From the NCBI RefSeq assembly GCF_907164915.1, contig NC_061862.1:61319068-61383067 (forward strand): 64,000 bases of DNA. The letters are read 5' to 3'. Under the pieces are notes generated by a model that did not search any database, was not told the DNA's origin, and saw nothing but the letters and a program-made list of their open reading frames with translations. Source of the DNA: Impatiens glandulifera (Eukaryota; Streptophyta; Magnoliopsida; Ericales; Balsaminaceae). Positions within the stretch are counted from its first letter, which is position 1; every line of letters starts with the position of its first letter. Both the position numbers and the translations under genes were made by a program. Below are positions 1 to 10,607 of the stretch, one piece after another.

Positions 1-56
1 TTAAATATTTTAAAATTAATCAACTTGTTAGAACAAAAGACCTTCATTCAAAATTT

Positions 57-491
57 GTGTCCTACTCTAATAAGGAAGATGCATGGAAATTGGGGTCGGT
101 ATACCTGGTTTGCCAATATCTATTCACCCTTGACCCAAAGAGGATAATAAATATCAAACTCCTCAGCATGGTCGAGGACATCGATACTTTCCTCAAATTT
201 CCATGGGGAAAGTTGTCCTTTAGAGCAACCATAAAGGGTTTGAACAAGGACCTTGGTCACTACAGGTTTCTATATCTAGATAAGAAGAAAACCTTAGGGA
301 AGAAGAACAAAGACAAGAATGTTGATATTTCTTATACCGTATATGGGTTCGCACTAGCCTTACAAGTGTGGACCTATGAGGTTATCCAAACATTTGTCCC
401 CAAACTTGCAAGAAATATGATGCTTCAAGCGCAAGAGTGTATGTCCAAGGATAATACAGTACAAATCCAGCATAAAGGGCACCGCCTCTGA
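57..491 (+). CDS. DUF1985-like N-terminal domain of the Ulp1-type pseudogene
   Basis: An open frame of 144 codons contains a hydrophobic/aromatic pattern typical of DUF1985, including the stretch ISYTVYGFALALQVWTYEV, the W-rich helix of this family. The frame is open upstream of the window context, so the true start is probably outside or disrupted. DUF1985 is known mostly from plant transposon proteins that also carry a C48 protease, which fits the domain found downstream. No biochemical role is established. Confidence 0.6.
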   Translation: MSYSNKEDAWKLGSVYLVCQYLFTLDPKRIINIKLLSMVEDIDTFLKFPWGKLSFRATIKGLNKDLGHYRFLYLDKKKTLGKKNKDKNVDISYTVYGFALALQVWTYEVIQTFVPKLARNMMLQAQECMSKDNTVQIQHKGHRL

Positions 492-557
492 TCTTCACAC
501 TACCCTGCAAGGCAAGATTGTCAAGAAGATGGAATTGTCTGGAGACGAGAAGATCTT

Positions 558-1163
558 ATGTGCTGGGAGGACTTTGAAGATATTGGAGGTAATGTTTATG
601 ATTTCTTTTTTGAACTTGATGGTAGAAAGAGGAAATTTGGAGATATTGAAGATGTAGTTCCTCCTAAACCTGACATGAGGAAGAAAAGACAAATTACTCA
701 TGCCAAACCTTCCACGAGTAGAAGAACCCGCAACCCTACCCCCAGCACCAGCAGCTATTATTATGTCGAGAGCACCACGAGTATAAAAGATGGTGATTGC
801 TCTCAAATGACTCCAATGGCAACAACTCCCCGGGATAGATGTAGATTATATCAACTTACGAAGAACCTAAATGAACTAAAAACTGAAATGAGAACTGTAA
901 TAAATCTCATAAAAGAGATGTTAAACCAACTACAAGAACAGATTGACATATTATCAGCCACACTAGAGGAGGAACAGAGAATGAGAAGATTTAATGAGGA
1001 ATATGTGGATGTGGATGTGCTTGTGGAAAAAAAGAAGGTGAATGAGAAAGACAAGGATGAGGAAGATTTGGAGGATAATGAGGAAGATTTGAAGTATAAT
1101 GATGAAGATTTTGAGAAGATGAATGTGTTGATTGAGGATTTGGTGAATGATGATAATATTGAG
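558..1163 (+). CDS. Charged linker exon of the Ulp1-type pseudogene
   Basis: This is a long open stretch of about 200 codons ending at a GT donor (1164). It begins with a Lys/Arg/Ser/Thr-rich segment, passes through a heptad-like region (LNELKTEMRTVINLIKEML, then LNQLQEQIDILSATLEEE) that should form a coiled coil, and ends in an Asp/Glu-rich tail finishing DDNIE. The same DDIE/DNIE ending recurs at the end of each downstream mini-exon, which fixes phase 0 for all of them. Confidence 0.5.
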
Positions 1164-2263
1164 GTATGTCTAATTCGAATATTTGGTTTAATTCGAGTAT
1201 TTTGTGTAATTCGAGTATTTGGTTTTTTTTTTAGGATGGACATTTGGAGGAGAAAGAAAATGCTTTGCTTGTGAAGGAGATTCTTGTGAAGGAGACTAAG
1301 AATGATGATATTGAGGTATGTGTAATTCGAGTATTTGGTGTAATTCGAGTATTTGGTTTAATTCGAATATTTGTTTTTTTTATGGATATTTGGAGGAGAA
1401 AGACAATGCTTTGCTTGTGGAGGAGACTAAGAATGATGATATTGAGGTATGTGTAATTCGAGTATTTAGTTTAATTCGAGTATTTGGTGTAATTCGAGTA
1501 TTTGGATTTTTTTTAGGATGGACATTTGGAGGAGAAAGACAATGCTTTGCTTGTGGAGGATACTAAGAATGGGGATATTGAGGTATGTTTAATTCGAGTA
1601 TTTGGTGTAATTCGAGTATTTGGTATAATTCGAGTATTTGGTGTAATTCAAGTTTCAAGTATTTAGTGTAATTCGAGTATTTGTTTTTTTGGAGGAGGAG
1701 AAAGACAATGATGTTCTTGTGGAGGAGAAAGATAATGATGTTCATGTGGAGGAGATTAAGAATGAGGATATTGAGGTATGTGTAATTCGAGTATTTAGTG
1801 TAATTCGAGTATTTGTTTTTTTTTTAAGATGGGCATTTGGAGGAGGAGAAAGACAATGTTGTTCTTGTGAAGGAGACTAAGAATGAGGATGTGGTAGAGG
1901 ATGGTGTACTGAAGATTGAAAATATTGAGGTATGTGTAATTCGAGTATTTGGTGTAATTTGAGTATTTTTTTAAAGATGGGCATTTGGAGGAGGAGAAAG
2001 ACAATGTTGTTCTTGTGGAGGAGGCTAAGAATGAGGATGTGGTAGAGGATGGTGTACTGAAGATTGAAAATATTGAAGTATGTATAATTCGAGTATTTTG
2101 TGTAATTCGAGTATTTTTTTAGGATGGGCATTTAGAGAAGGAGAAAGACAATGTTATTCTTGTATAGGATACGAAGAATGAGGATATTGAGGTATGGTTT
2201 ATTTCAAGTATTTGGTCTATTTCGAGCATATGGTCTAATCTCACTAATTTTGTCTAAATTAAG
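1164..2263 (+). repeat. Tandem array of mini-exon + mini-intron units
   Basis: Seven head-to-tail units each consist of an acidic exon-like part (core DGHLEEKDNALLVEE, then TKNDDIE) and an intron-like part starting GTATGT and ending in a T-run plus AG. Exon-like parts with both splice sites: 1235-1315 (81 nt), 1517-1582 (66 nt), 1829-1929, 1977-2077, 2123-2191 (69 nt). Units near 1384-1446 and 1691-1775 have lost the acceptor AG. Intron-like parts: 1164-1234, 1316-1383, 1447-1516, 1583-1690, 1776-1828, 1930-1976, 2078-2122, 2192-2263. Each contains one to several copies of an 18-bp repeat (core GTAATTCGAGTATTTGG). Three exons are multiples of three and phase 0. Introns of 45-53 nt are shorter than normal for plants, and the last unit has an in-frame TAG, so the right half is probably not productively spliced. 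Confidence 0.75.
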
Positions 2264-2668
2264 GATGTGAATGAGAAGGTGGAGGATGTGGTCAATGATA
2301 AGAAGGTGGTGCAGAAGAAGGTGCAGAATAAGAAGGTCCGGAAGAAGAAGGTGGTGCAGAAGAAGTTGGACGATGATGTGTTTGTGTTTGTGGAGAAGAT
2401 TGAGAAGAAGGAAGACAATGTGCAGAATAAGAAGGTGGGCCAGAAGAAGAAGGTGGTGCAGAAGAAGTTGGACGATGATGTGTTTGTGGAGAAGTTTAAG
2501 AAGAAGGAAGACAATGTGCAGAATAAGAAGGTGGGTCAGAAGAAGAAGTTGGACGATGATGTGGTGGAATTTGAGGATGCATCCCACGTCCAATTTAAGA
2601 GAAAGAGGTTGAGGTCAAAAGCACTACTTAGTCCCTACATCGTCCATGGTCCAAAAAAATGGCGGTGA
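2264..2668 (+). CDS. Lys/Val/Gln-rich internal-repeat exon of the Ulp1-type pseudogene
   Basis: After the AAG acceptor at 2261-2263 the frame stays open for about 134 codons. Imperfect repeats of a unit containing VQNKKVGQKKK and VVQKKLDDDVFVEK occur at least three times, giving alternating basic and acidic patches. The exon ends in a basic segment followed by a Ser-Pro-Tyr motif (SPYIVHGPKK), which in this family lies just before the protease domain. The frame closes at 2666-2668, next to a seven-A run that is the likely site of a frameshift into the protease part. Confidence 0.55.
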   Translation, partial: DVNEKVEDVVNDKKVVQKKVQNKKVRKKKVVQKKLDDDVFVFVEKIEKKEDNVQNKKVGQKKKVVQKKLDDDVFVEKFKKKEDNVQNKKVGQKKKLDDDVVEFEDASHVQFKRKRLRSKALLSPYIVHGPKKWR

Positions 2669-3493
2669 AATATCCAATCATTGTCGATCCTATGGCGAAG
2701 TTTGCAAAATTGATGACAGAGTTGATGAAAGAGATGGGAAAAAAAGTAAAGTCAAAAAGTTGGAGCTTTATACTTGTAGTGTAGGCTTTAAATTCTTCGA
2801 TACAATTATGAGGACAACTAGGTGGTTAACTTATGTGAAGATCAATGTCGGATGTGCTCTGCTAAGAAAAATAGCAATCACTTACCTAAGACGTACACGA
2901 AGGATTTCACCATCGAAGATTGTCATTTCGCCCCTTTGTTTAAATCACACTATGACAAATTTGTTGTTGATTTTGTTGATGTTGATAAGCCAGAAGAAGA
3001 CCATTATTTTGATGAAGCCTTTTATGAGTACTATTGGGGTAAGGAAGATAGACAAATGCTCATGTGGTGCATTGTTGATGACGTTTACTTTCCCCTCAAC
3101 CTCGACCTCAAGCACTAGGTATTATGTGTTTTACGATTGAAAGAATGGAGAATTGATGTTTATGATTGCGATCAGTCAATTTACAATGACGACAATTTTG
3201 CAGAATTCATGATACCCATGTGTCAAATGTTTTCGCCCTTCCTTCATAAATCAATGTCTGAAGTTCAAATGTCTAGGTATCCTAACATGACATTAGAGAC
3301 TTTAACATTTCGTAGAATCCCACATCCAGAAGTACCAAAAGCATCAACAAGTGGAGACTGTGGCATTTTTGTATTAATGTATATAGAGTACCTGACTGTT
3401 AAACTTGGTCTAGAAAATTGCATATCATATAAGATGAAATTTTATAGAGAAAAGTGGGCAGTCAAGTTGTTCCACCAAATTTTAGAGCCATGA
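2669..3493 (+). pseudogene. C48 (Ulp1/SENP-like) protease domain, interrupted
   Basis: The catalytic triad can be read. His is at 3113-3115 (end of LDLKH), Asp at 3164-3166 in the segment EWRIDVYDCDQS, and the nucleophile Cys at 3359-3361 in SGDCGIFVLMYIEYL. The residue after the catalytic His, normally Trp, is a TAG stop (3116-3118), and the reading frame on both sides is otherwise continuous. The Gln that usually sits a few residues before the Cys is not evident (PKASTSGDCG). A frameshift separates the domain from the preceding exon. It would have been a SUMO/ubiquitin-like isopeptidase; as it stands it is dead. Confidence 0.8.
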
Positions 3494-3597
3494 AGTTGTA
3501 ATATCTTGAAACAATTCACATTATTGTTGTAACATGTTGTGTAATACTGAATATTATTTATCATCATTAGTTATGTGATACTATTATTTATTTCAGA

Positions 3598-3850
3598 TTG
3601 TTGAAAAAACAGTGATTCACGCATATTACAATATGACTCACGCATATTTTAATATGACTCCCGCATATTGTAATATGCGTGAGTCATGTTGTCATATGCA
3701 TGAGTCATAATCACACATATAACAATATGACGCATGCATATTACAATATAACTCACGCATATTGTAATATGCGTGAGTCATGTTGTAATATGCGTGAATC
3801 ATAACTCATGTATATTACAATATGACTCACACATATTACAATATGACTCA
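3598..3850. repeat. Direct and inverted repeats of an ACTCACGCATATT-type motif
   Basis: About ten copies of a roughly 20-bp motif (core ACTCACGCATATTACAATAT) occur here in both orientations, so the stretch can fold into several hairpins, for example around GCATATTGTAATATGCGTGA near 3663-3683. It lies in the gap between the two convergent MULE pseudogenes. The CACGC/GCGTG core reappears at 6865-6905 and 7308-7460 in the same element. Confidence 0.7.
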
Positions 3851-4041
3851 AACATGCTGAAATAAGAGCATTGTTAATGCATATGACAACCAAACAAAGA
3901 GCACTATAAACCCTAAACTTAGAACATTATGTTTCACCTTGTTTAACATGCTGAAATAAATAACATTATGAGCCAATACAAAATTATTCATACAATACAA
4001 CATTGAAGTAAACTTAGAACATTATTCATACAACAGTAAAC

Positions 4042-6545
4042 TTAGAACAGCTGCTGAGATGATGGTTGATATTGTTGTTGAGATGATGGTTGATGTTGCT
4101 GCTGAGATGATGGTTGATGTTGTTGCTGAGATGCTACTCTTGTAATAGATGGTGCAGGCATCACTGATTTGCATGTTGCCCTGTTATGACCATGACCACC
4201 ACATGAGCTGCATCGTCTTCGGACCTTACGAGTCTCACTTTGGGATGACCTACGATTTGTTGTTGGCTGCCCTTTCTTCACCTCAATAGGTGGTTTTAGG
4301 CAGACGCGTTGTTTGATAATTTTTGGAATATCCCATTCTTTTTCATTACCAACAGGATAACATGTCTCTGAATATGCATTCAACCACATTTCAGTTGAGT
4401 AATACATGAAAAAGTTAACAATTAAACATATGAGAAATTGGTTAGATAACAATTAAAAATACAATTGTTAGCTTAAGCACAAATCATAGGAATCCAATTT
4501 TCGTGTACAAGCAGCAGATAGGGTATGAGTACAAGGAAGACCAGATACATCAAATACCATTCAACTACAATTCATTTCGTGTAAGTTAACTTTAAAATGA
4601 GATTCACTGTCATGCACATAAAACTCGAATCGGTTAAGTGAATTGACGTTATATAGTCTGGCTTTTTTAGCTTGCTCACGTAAGAACTTTTCATAATATT
4701 GAGATAAACGTTCTTTGTGATTATCCGTTTTTTCTCTTCTATTATGACATTATTCCTATATTGTGAATCTTAAATATTCAGCTAAGATTGATATGGGATA
4801 CTTTCTAGCTTCCCTACTCTGACTATTAAAGTTCTCGGCGTAATTGCTTGTTATTTGATTGTATCGTTTACCGAGAAAAAAGGCACGACTCCATCTTTTC
4901 ATTCCAATATCTGCCAAATAGACAGCTATACGAGGGTCCTTAATCTTGATCTTGTCAAAAAATTGATTAAACATTAGGACGGTGTATGCACGAGAAGCCA
5001 ATTCAAATTTTGCGTGGCAGTGATCATTTTTTAATTTGGCCATTATATTCATCTTAATGTGGTATGTGCATTGCACCGTGATATGCTTCTAGAAAAATTG
5101 AGCACAATGCATTGGCAATACTTGGGTGTCTATCGGATACAAAGATGGGATCTTGGACTGATCCAATTTCCACACTTAGTTGTTGCATTAAGTATGCCCA
5201 TGAGTTATTATTCTCTGAATCAACCACGCCAAAAGCAACAGGATATAGTTGCTCATTTGCATTCGATGCTATAGCCACCAATAGTTGACATCCAACCTTA
5301 TGCTTAAGAAAATTGGCATCGATGCACAATACAGGACGACAACTAGTTCTGAAACCCCTAATTGAGAGGCCTAGGGACATGAACATATACCTGAAATGGT
5401 TGTGCTCATCCGTCTGAATGTCTGTTATGGTACCCGGATTATTCATCTCCAACATGTAGAGGTATGATGACAATTTACCATAGGAATCCTCTATAGTTCT
5501 TCGCACCGCCATTAGGGTTTGTTCCCTAGACCTCCAAGCCTTATTATAACTCATCTTTATTCCATAACTTCTATGCATGTCTTTCATTATTTTCTTAGGC
5601 ATGTGGTCATGGTGTGATGGTCCATGTACTTGCTCTTCATGCATTCCCCAATAACCCATGATGGTGTTTGTCTTTCATTCTCTCGCCTTGACACAATTGA
5701 ACATGTATGATCTTTTACAAATTTCTGAATCTCAAACATTTCCGAAGATTTTCCTTTCACAGCACGCAATCTCCACTTGCAATTCTTATCTAAACATTTT
5801 ACCACCCAAATATCTTTTTTTGACTTCGCCACTTTGAATTCAAAATGATTAGCCATCGCATATTTATGTAACTTCAGTTGAAGTTCCCTTTTATTCTCAA
5901 ACAACGAAATGACTTCAATTTCTAAAGTTAATGCCTCAAGTATCGAATTTTCAATGTCAGGTATGTTACTAACAACCCAATCACTATAGCTTGGTTGGAA
6001 CTCAATCCTAGGAACCCAAGCATTGCTTGGATTGGTACTAGCAACCCAAGCAGCACTACTAGGTTGGGTAACATGAACTCAATCATCATCCCCCTCATTC
6101 AGACGCAAACATGGTTCATCTTCAATGTCATTTTCAGTTTCAAAGACAACCTCCCGCTGCTTCGGGAATACGTCAGGATCATCAATTTCTGGAACCACTA
6201 CACTTTCTTGAGTTGGGTTTGTTGGATTTCTAGGTAGTGACTTCTCTACTAAGGATACACATAATGGAGTGTGGTTGTGAACTAAACATGCTTCATGTAA
6301 AAAGAACTCTACATCCACATATTTTTTTATATTAGTTATATAATAAAATTTGGCATTCATGCCCGGAGAACTATACTTGACTTGAAGCAATAAATCATAT
6401 CTATATTTGTCAGCATCATTAGCAGAATAGATTAGATCAACTAATTGGACATAAGTAGAATTTTGGGGAACAATCAAACCGTTGTTTGACTTTGCAGAAA
6501 AATGAGTAACATCATCTGTAATTTTCCACTCTCCATCAAAGTAAA
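4042..6545 (-). pseudogene. Mutator-like (MURA-type) transposase, degenerate
   Basis: Read on the minus strand the domain order is: a PB1-like N-terminal region (about 6545-6079, with LIVPQNSTYVQLVDLIYSA), a MuDR DNA-binding domain (5904-5640, with CLDKNCKWRLRAVKG), a DDE catalytic core (5659-4756, with Asp residues in LCIDANFLKHKVG and FVSDRHPSIANAL), a SWIM zinc finger (around 4600-4500) and a C-terminal CCHC knuckle (CSSCGGHGHNRATC). The tail is Gln/Pro/Ser-rich with a 24-bp repeat (4043-4130). Frame changes occur near 5620 and 5065. The SWIM motif has a stop (TGA, complement of 4561-4563) where its second metal ligand should be. Plant MULE transposases of this architecture are the usual partners of Ulp1 genes such as the one opposite. 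It cannot encode active transposase. Confidence 0.85.
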
Positions 6546-7124
6546 GATGTACTTGAGCTACAATTGAAAACAGTTCAACAACATTACAAGAATTACGTGT
6601 ATTGTAATGTTCTACTGTTGCCTCACTCGCGATTTTTACTTAATTCGGTTGTTGCTTTTTGAAGATGGTGTGAACCATAACCGAGGAGGAGTTTGCTGGT
6701 AGAGTTTCAGGAAATCCAATGCAGCAACTTTTCCATAAGTTTGTTGAAATGAATCTAATAGGATAGGATCCCCTATCTAATAGGTCTATTTAAGCAAACT
6801 TGTGGACAATTCTTGGAAAATTGTATTTCCATGAAACATACCAGCAAACTCCTCCTCAATGAGTATTTCGCGTGAGTGAGAAACAATACGCGTGAGTGAA
6901 ATACGCGTAACATATGTCTTTGTTCAAATAACATAGTATTGATTCATATTCATTGAGGAGTTATCGAATACAACCTAGCTATACTATAATATAACCAATC
7001 TAGTGTTCATAATCACTAAAGAATATAAAATAAACATACCCATTTTGAGAACAAAGAGTAGTGGGTCACGACTTCAAACGGAGAGGTCGTGGTCGTGGTC
7101 GTAGTCGTCGACGGCGGCGGCTGC

Positions 7125-7171
<47 letters not shown>

Positions 7172-7613
7172 TTGGTCTTGGTCTTCAAGGGAGTAGGGTT
7201 TGAGAGTAGAGTCGAAGTGGAAAGTGAGAGAGTCGATATTCGTGAATGGTTTTATTTTTAATTAGGACAAAAAAATTATATATATGATGAAAGACGAGAA
7301 ATGTCATTCACGCGTTGTCGTATAAAACGCGTGAGTTTATAAATGTGTTTTAGATGAAACGCATGAGTGGCATTTCCCGTAAATGGAAAGTCGGGAAATG
7401 TCACTCCCGCGTTTTATCTAAAACGCGTTTATTAACTCACGCGCTTTAGATGAAAACGTGTTAATGGCATTTCTCGTCTTTGAGCGGTAATTTAGTCGCG
7501 CGAGGGGTGTTACGAACTTTTCGCATGGCAAAATGGCCCTTTTTGCAAACTATATCAAGCGGGGTCCATTTTTGTATTTAGGCCATTTAGTTGGGCCATT
7601 TCATCAAATTTTT
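6546..7613. mobile_element. Right subterminal region and probable terminus of the MULE
   Basis: No gene is seen. The stretch holds several ACGCGTGAGT/ACTCACGCG motifs (6865-6905 and 7308-7460), a simple GGTCGT hexamer array (7085-7185), and ends at about 7613. Read inward from there on the minus strand the sequence is GAAAAATTTGATGAAATGGC, which resembles plant MULE termini and the sequenced terminus of the Pack-MULE at 28543 (GGGAAATTTGATAATATGAC). The opposite terminus would lie left of the window, so the boundary cannot be proven by a target duplication. Confidence 0.5.
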
Positions 7614-9180
7614 CGATGTATGTAGCAGCTCAACCCGCCCCAAAAAATAATAATGTAAAAATATGACTTTACCTCTTAACTTCATATTTTTTCAATTTAA
7701 TTCAATATTTGTTTATCTAATTATTATAAATAATGGCAAAACTTACATTTTATTAACTCGTTTTATTTAAAACTTTCTTGCTGTTTTTTAATCCCTCGTT
7801 CTATTTAGAATTTTTTTGTTATTTTTTTAAGTCCTCAAAACTTAATTTCTGAATTTGGTCCCTAAATCTAATGCACACGAATTAATCATATAAATTGACA
7901 ATATTTTTATGTGAAAATAAAAATAATTTTCATAAAATAAATTTTCAAACATTACACTTTAGATCAAATTATATAAAATTTTATTCGGGTAGTCTGGTCA
8001 AATATTACTTATTATTATTATATACATATTTGAAAAAATATATATATTAATAAAGCAACTAATCAGTTTAATTAATTTTTTTATATTTTTATATCTATAA
8101 TGATTTTGATTATTTAATAATTAAATTTAATAAATATTGACATTTATAAAAAATAATAAATAAATTGAATATAATTAATTATTTTAATATAAATAAATTA
8201 TTATAATTGATAATTGGAAAAATATAATATATATATATATATATAAATAATTAAAAACATATATGTTGTAATAAAATTTTGTTAGTGTCTTGTTTTTTTA
8301 TAATAATATATTATTATAATAGATAATTGAATAAATATTTAAAAATATTTAAAACTAATATAATAATTAAATTAAAAAATATGTTCTAACAAAAATAATA
8401 TTGTCTTAATTTGATTTTGATAATAATAAATTATTATAATAAATAATTGGACAAATATTAAAAAACATTAATAAGTATATATAAATAATTAAATAAAAAT
8501 ATGTGGTAATAAAAAAATTATTCTTTTCGTCTTCATTTATTTTATATAATAATAAATAAGTTTTAAATAAATTTCTAAGTAATTTTAAAAAAACTTAATA
8601 TATTTAAATATATATATATATATATAATTTTTTTAATTTAAATATTTTTATTAATTTATTTTACATTTTTGTTTTTTTAATTTATTTTTAGGAAATATTT
8701 TTTATTTTTATTATTTCAGTATTTTTAATTTATATATATACATATATAATTATTTTTTATTAAAAAATAACATTAATTATTATTTACATTTCTTAATTTA
8801 TTTTTTTAATTATATAAGTTTCAACTACAGTTCTAAGTCACTTTAAAACTTAACATAATTAATTAAATTTATTTTTAAATTTAGTTAAAATAATTTCTCA
8901 ATTTCGTGTTTCGGTATTATTTTAGGCATTTACTCACCCTTCGTGGACGAACCTTGCGGTCGATTATACTTTTCGGCATAATCTTAGGCCTTGACTCACC
9001 CTCTGTGGACATGAATCATTGGGTTTTATTACCAATATTTGCGTTACTCAAATTGACATTCCTTTAGTAGACCAACCCTTAGGTTATCTCACCAATGTTT
9101 GTTTACTCAATATGACAATATCGCTTTTACTTCATCCACCACTATTATATGTTATCCTTCAATTCAAAGTCCAAAAATGA
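7614..9180. other. AT-rich intergenic DNA with a diverged short repeat
   Basis: No convincing coding region. The DNA is mostly A/T homopolymer and TATA tracts. At 8905-9120 a motif around ACTCACCC(T/C)(T/C)(C/T)GTGGAC recurs two to three times at intervals of roughly 70 bp, suggesting a decayed tandem repeat or element fragment. The origin is not recognised. Confidence 0.4.
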
Positions 9181-9429
9181 AGCGTCAAAGTCTTTTTTAA
9201 ATAAAAAGAGAAACTCAAAATCATGATGAAAAAGTTTTTCACAAGAAAAAAAAATCAAAAAAATCAAAAAGCAAAAGTGATGAAACGGTTCAAGAAAATC
9301 TCTTTAGGATTATGCTCTTCAGGTCCTCTATTTCTAGACATTTATGATATTTTTACACCAACAATCATCGAAGATGTCTTTGTACAAAAGCGCACCATTG
9401 AGAAATGAAGCAGTTACAAAAATTAAGTA

Positions 9430-10110
9430 GTAAGTCGCTCACTATGCAAATGATGCAACACAACCCAATCTTGTGTGATTAGGCACATGGCTCCCCGAAC
9501 TACGCAATCACAAGACCGGTAAAATTGTTTAAACGTCAACCTACCAAGTTGATGCAAACTAACTATCTCACGAATTTTGTCACGTAACTCAGATTAATTA
9601 GACACGTACATTCGGACTAATTAGATACGCACTCGGAACTAGGATCGTGAGGTTAATATGATGCAATCACCCACTTGAGGAATGGAGCCAACCCTCTAGC
9701 TATCTACGCAGCTGGTCTAAGGACTATAGTGGCATAAGATTAATATATTTGGTTTTCCACTCGAGTCAAAAGACGATAAAAATATCATTGGCTATTTCAG
9801 GCAGATGATTTATGGACTGTAGTAGGTGAAATTAATGTAAGTTTAAGACGTCCACCCGCACAATGACACAAAACTCTTCGGTTATCTCGCATAGTTGGTC
9901 ATCGGACCCTAAAATCTTGAGATCAATATACCGCGTTCATCGATCCGCAGAATAATGAAAATTATTCGGTTATCTCACATAGATGGTATTCATATCATAA
10001 TAGCTTGAGATTAATATGTTGTTTTTATCCGTCTAAAAGATGACGCGAACCTCGTATAGTGTTTCGTGATGTCTCGATATCTAGGCTCGGAGTAGATACT
10101 TGTGTCGCCA
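9430..10110. repeat. Strongly diverged tandem repeat, unit about 100-110 bp
   Basis: Phrases such as GGTTATCTCGCATAGTTGGT (9888-9900 region) and GAGATTAATAT recur in order about six times through this stretch (around 9650, 9735, 9830, 9930, 10005). The copies are too diverged for exact borders. The region is less AT-rich than its surroundings. The flanking 9181-9429 and 10111-10315 show nothing I can name; a 61-codon frame at 9223-9408 has no recognisable similarity and is not called as a gene. Confidence 0.4.
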
Positions 10111-10315
10111 GTCAATACATTGGTTAGAGTCAACAGTCAATCCTACCATGTTTTACGGACGAAGTAAAGCGAACATCTTTCAATATCCAAACTCCTCAAT
10201 AAGACGACCAACAAGCACCGAAATCGGGGCATCGTCGATCATGTGATCGTTATGTTTTATCTTTCTATTTTTTTAATGTTTTCTAAATAAATAAATAATA
10301 AAAAGGTTTAAGTAG

Positions 10316-10607
10316 GATTATAAATTAGGTTGTTTACAAATGTGGTGTATATGATGTCAGACATGCGTTTTTCAAAACTCGATCGTAATTTTTAACATCT
10401 GCACAAGAGAGACATTTTGTAGACACTCATATTTTACACTCTATTTGTAAGTATAACATGATTATAAATTAGGTTGTTTACAAATGTGGTGTATATAATG
10501 TCAAACTTAGACATGCGTTTTCTAAAATTCGATCGTAATTTTTAAACTTTGCACAAGAGGAGCATTCTGTAGACACTCACATTTTACACTCTATTTGTAA
10601 GTGTAAC
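10316..10607. repeat. Two-copy tandem duplication, period 144 bp
   Basis: The sequence beginning GATTATAAATTAGGTTGTTT at 10316 is repeated from 10460 with only scattered differences, including the phrases TTTACAAATGTGGTGTATAT and CATGCGTTTT and the closing CTCTATTTGTAAGT. The copies are direct and adjacent. No coding potential. Confidence 0.85.

Larger units (their letters stand above)
57..3493 (+). pseudogene. MULE-associated DUF1985/Ulp1-like cysteine protease gene, degenerate
   Basis: The order of parts matches the plant transposon-borne Ulp1 family: an N-terminal DUF1985-like domain (57-491), a charged coiled-coil-like linker (558-1163), a repeated acidic exon/intron region (1164-2263), a Lys/Val/Gln-rich repeat (2264-2668) and a C-terminal C48 (Ulp1/SENP) protease domain (about 2669-3493). 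Such genes often travel inside Mutator-like elements and would encode a SUMO-type protease. Breaks seen: a stop after the first domain at 489-491, a one-base frame change near the A-run at about 2655, an in-frame TAG at 3116-3118 directly after the catalytic His, and a TAG in one mini-exon (at about 2162). It faces the MULE transposase remnant at 4042-6545. I infer a dead passenger gene; the family is clear from the protease motifs, the exon model is tentative. Confidence 0.78.

Noticed and set aside
3598..3850. CRISPR-like spaced repeats
   Set aside because: Repeats occur in both orientations, without uniform unique spacers, in plant nuclear DNA.
7061..7261. Arg/Gly- then Val-rich frame
   Set aside because: Produced by the GGTCGT hexamer repeat; no other support.
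9223..9408. 61-codon Lys-rich frame
   Set aside because: Low complexity start, no similarity recognised, isolated.
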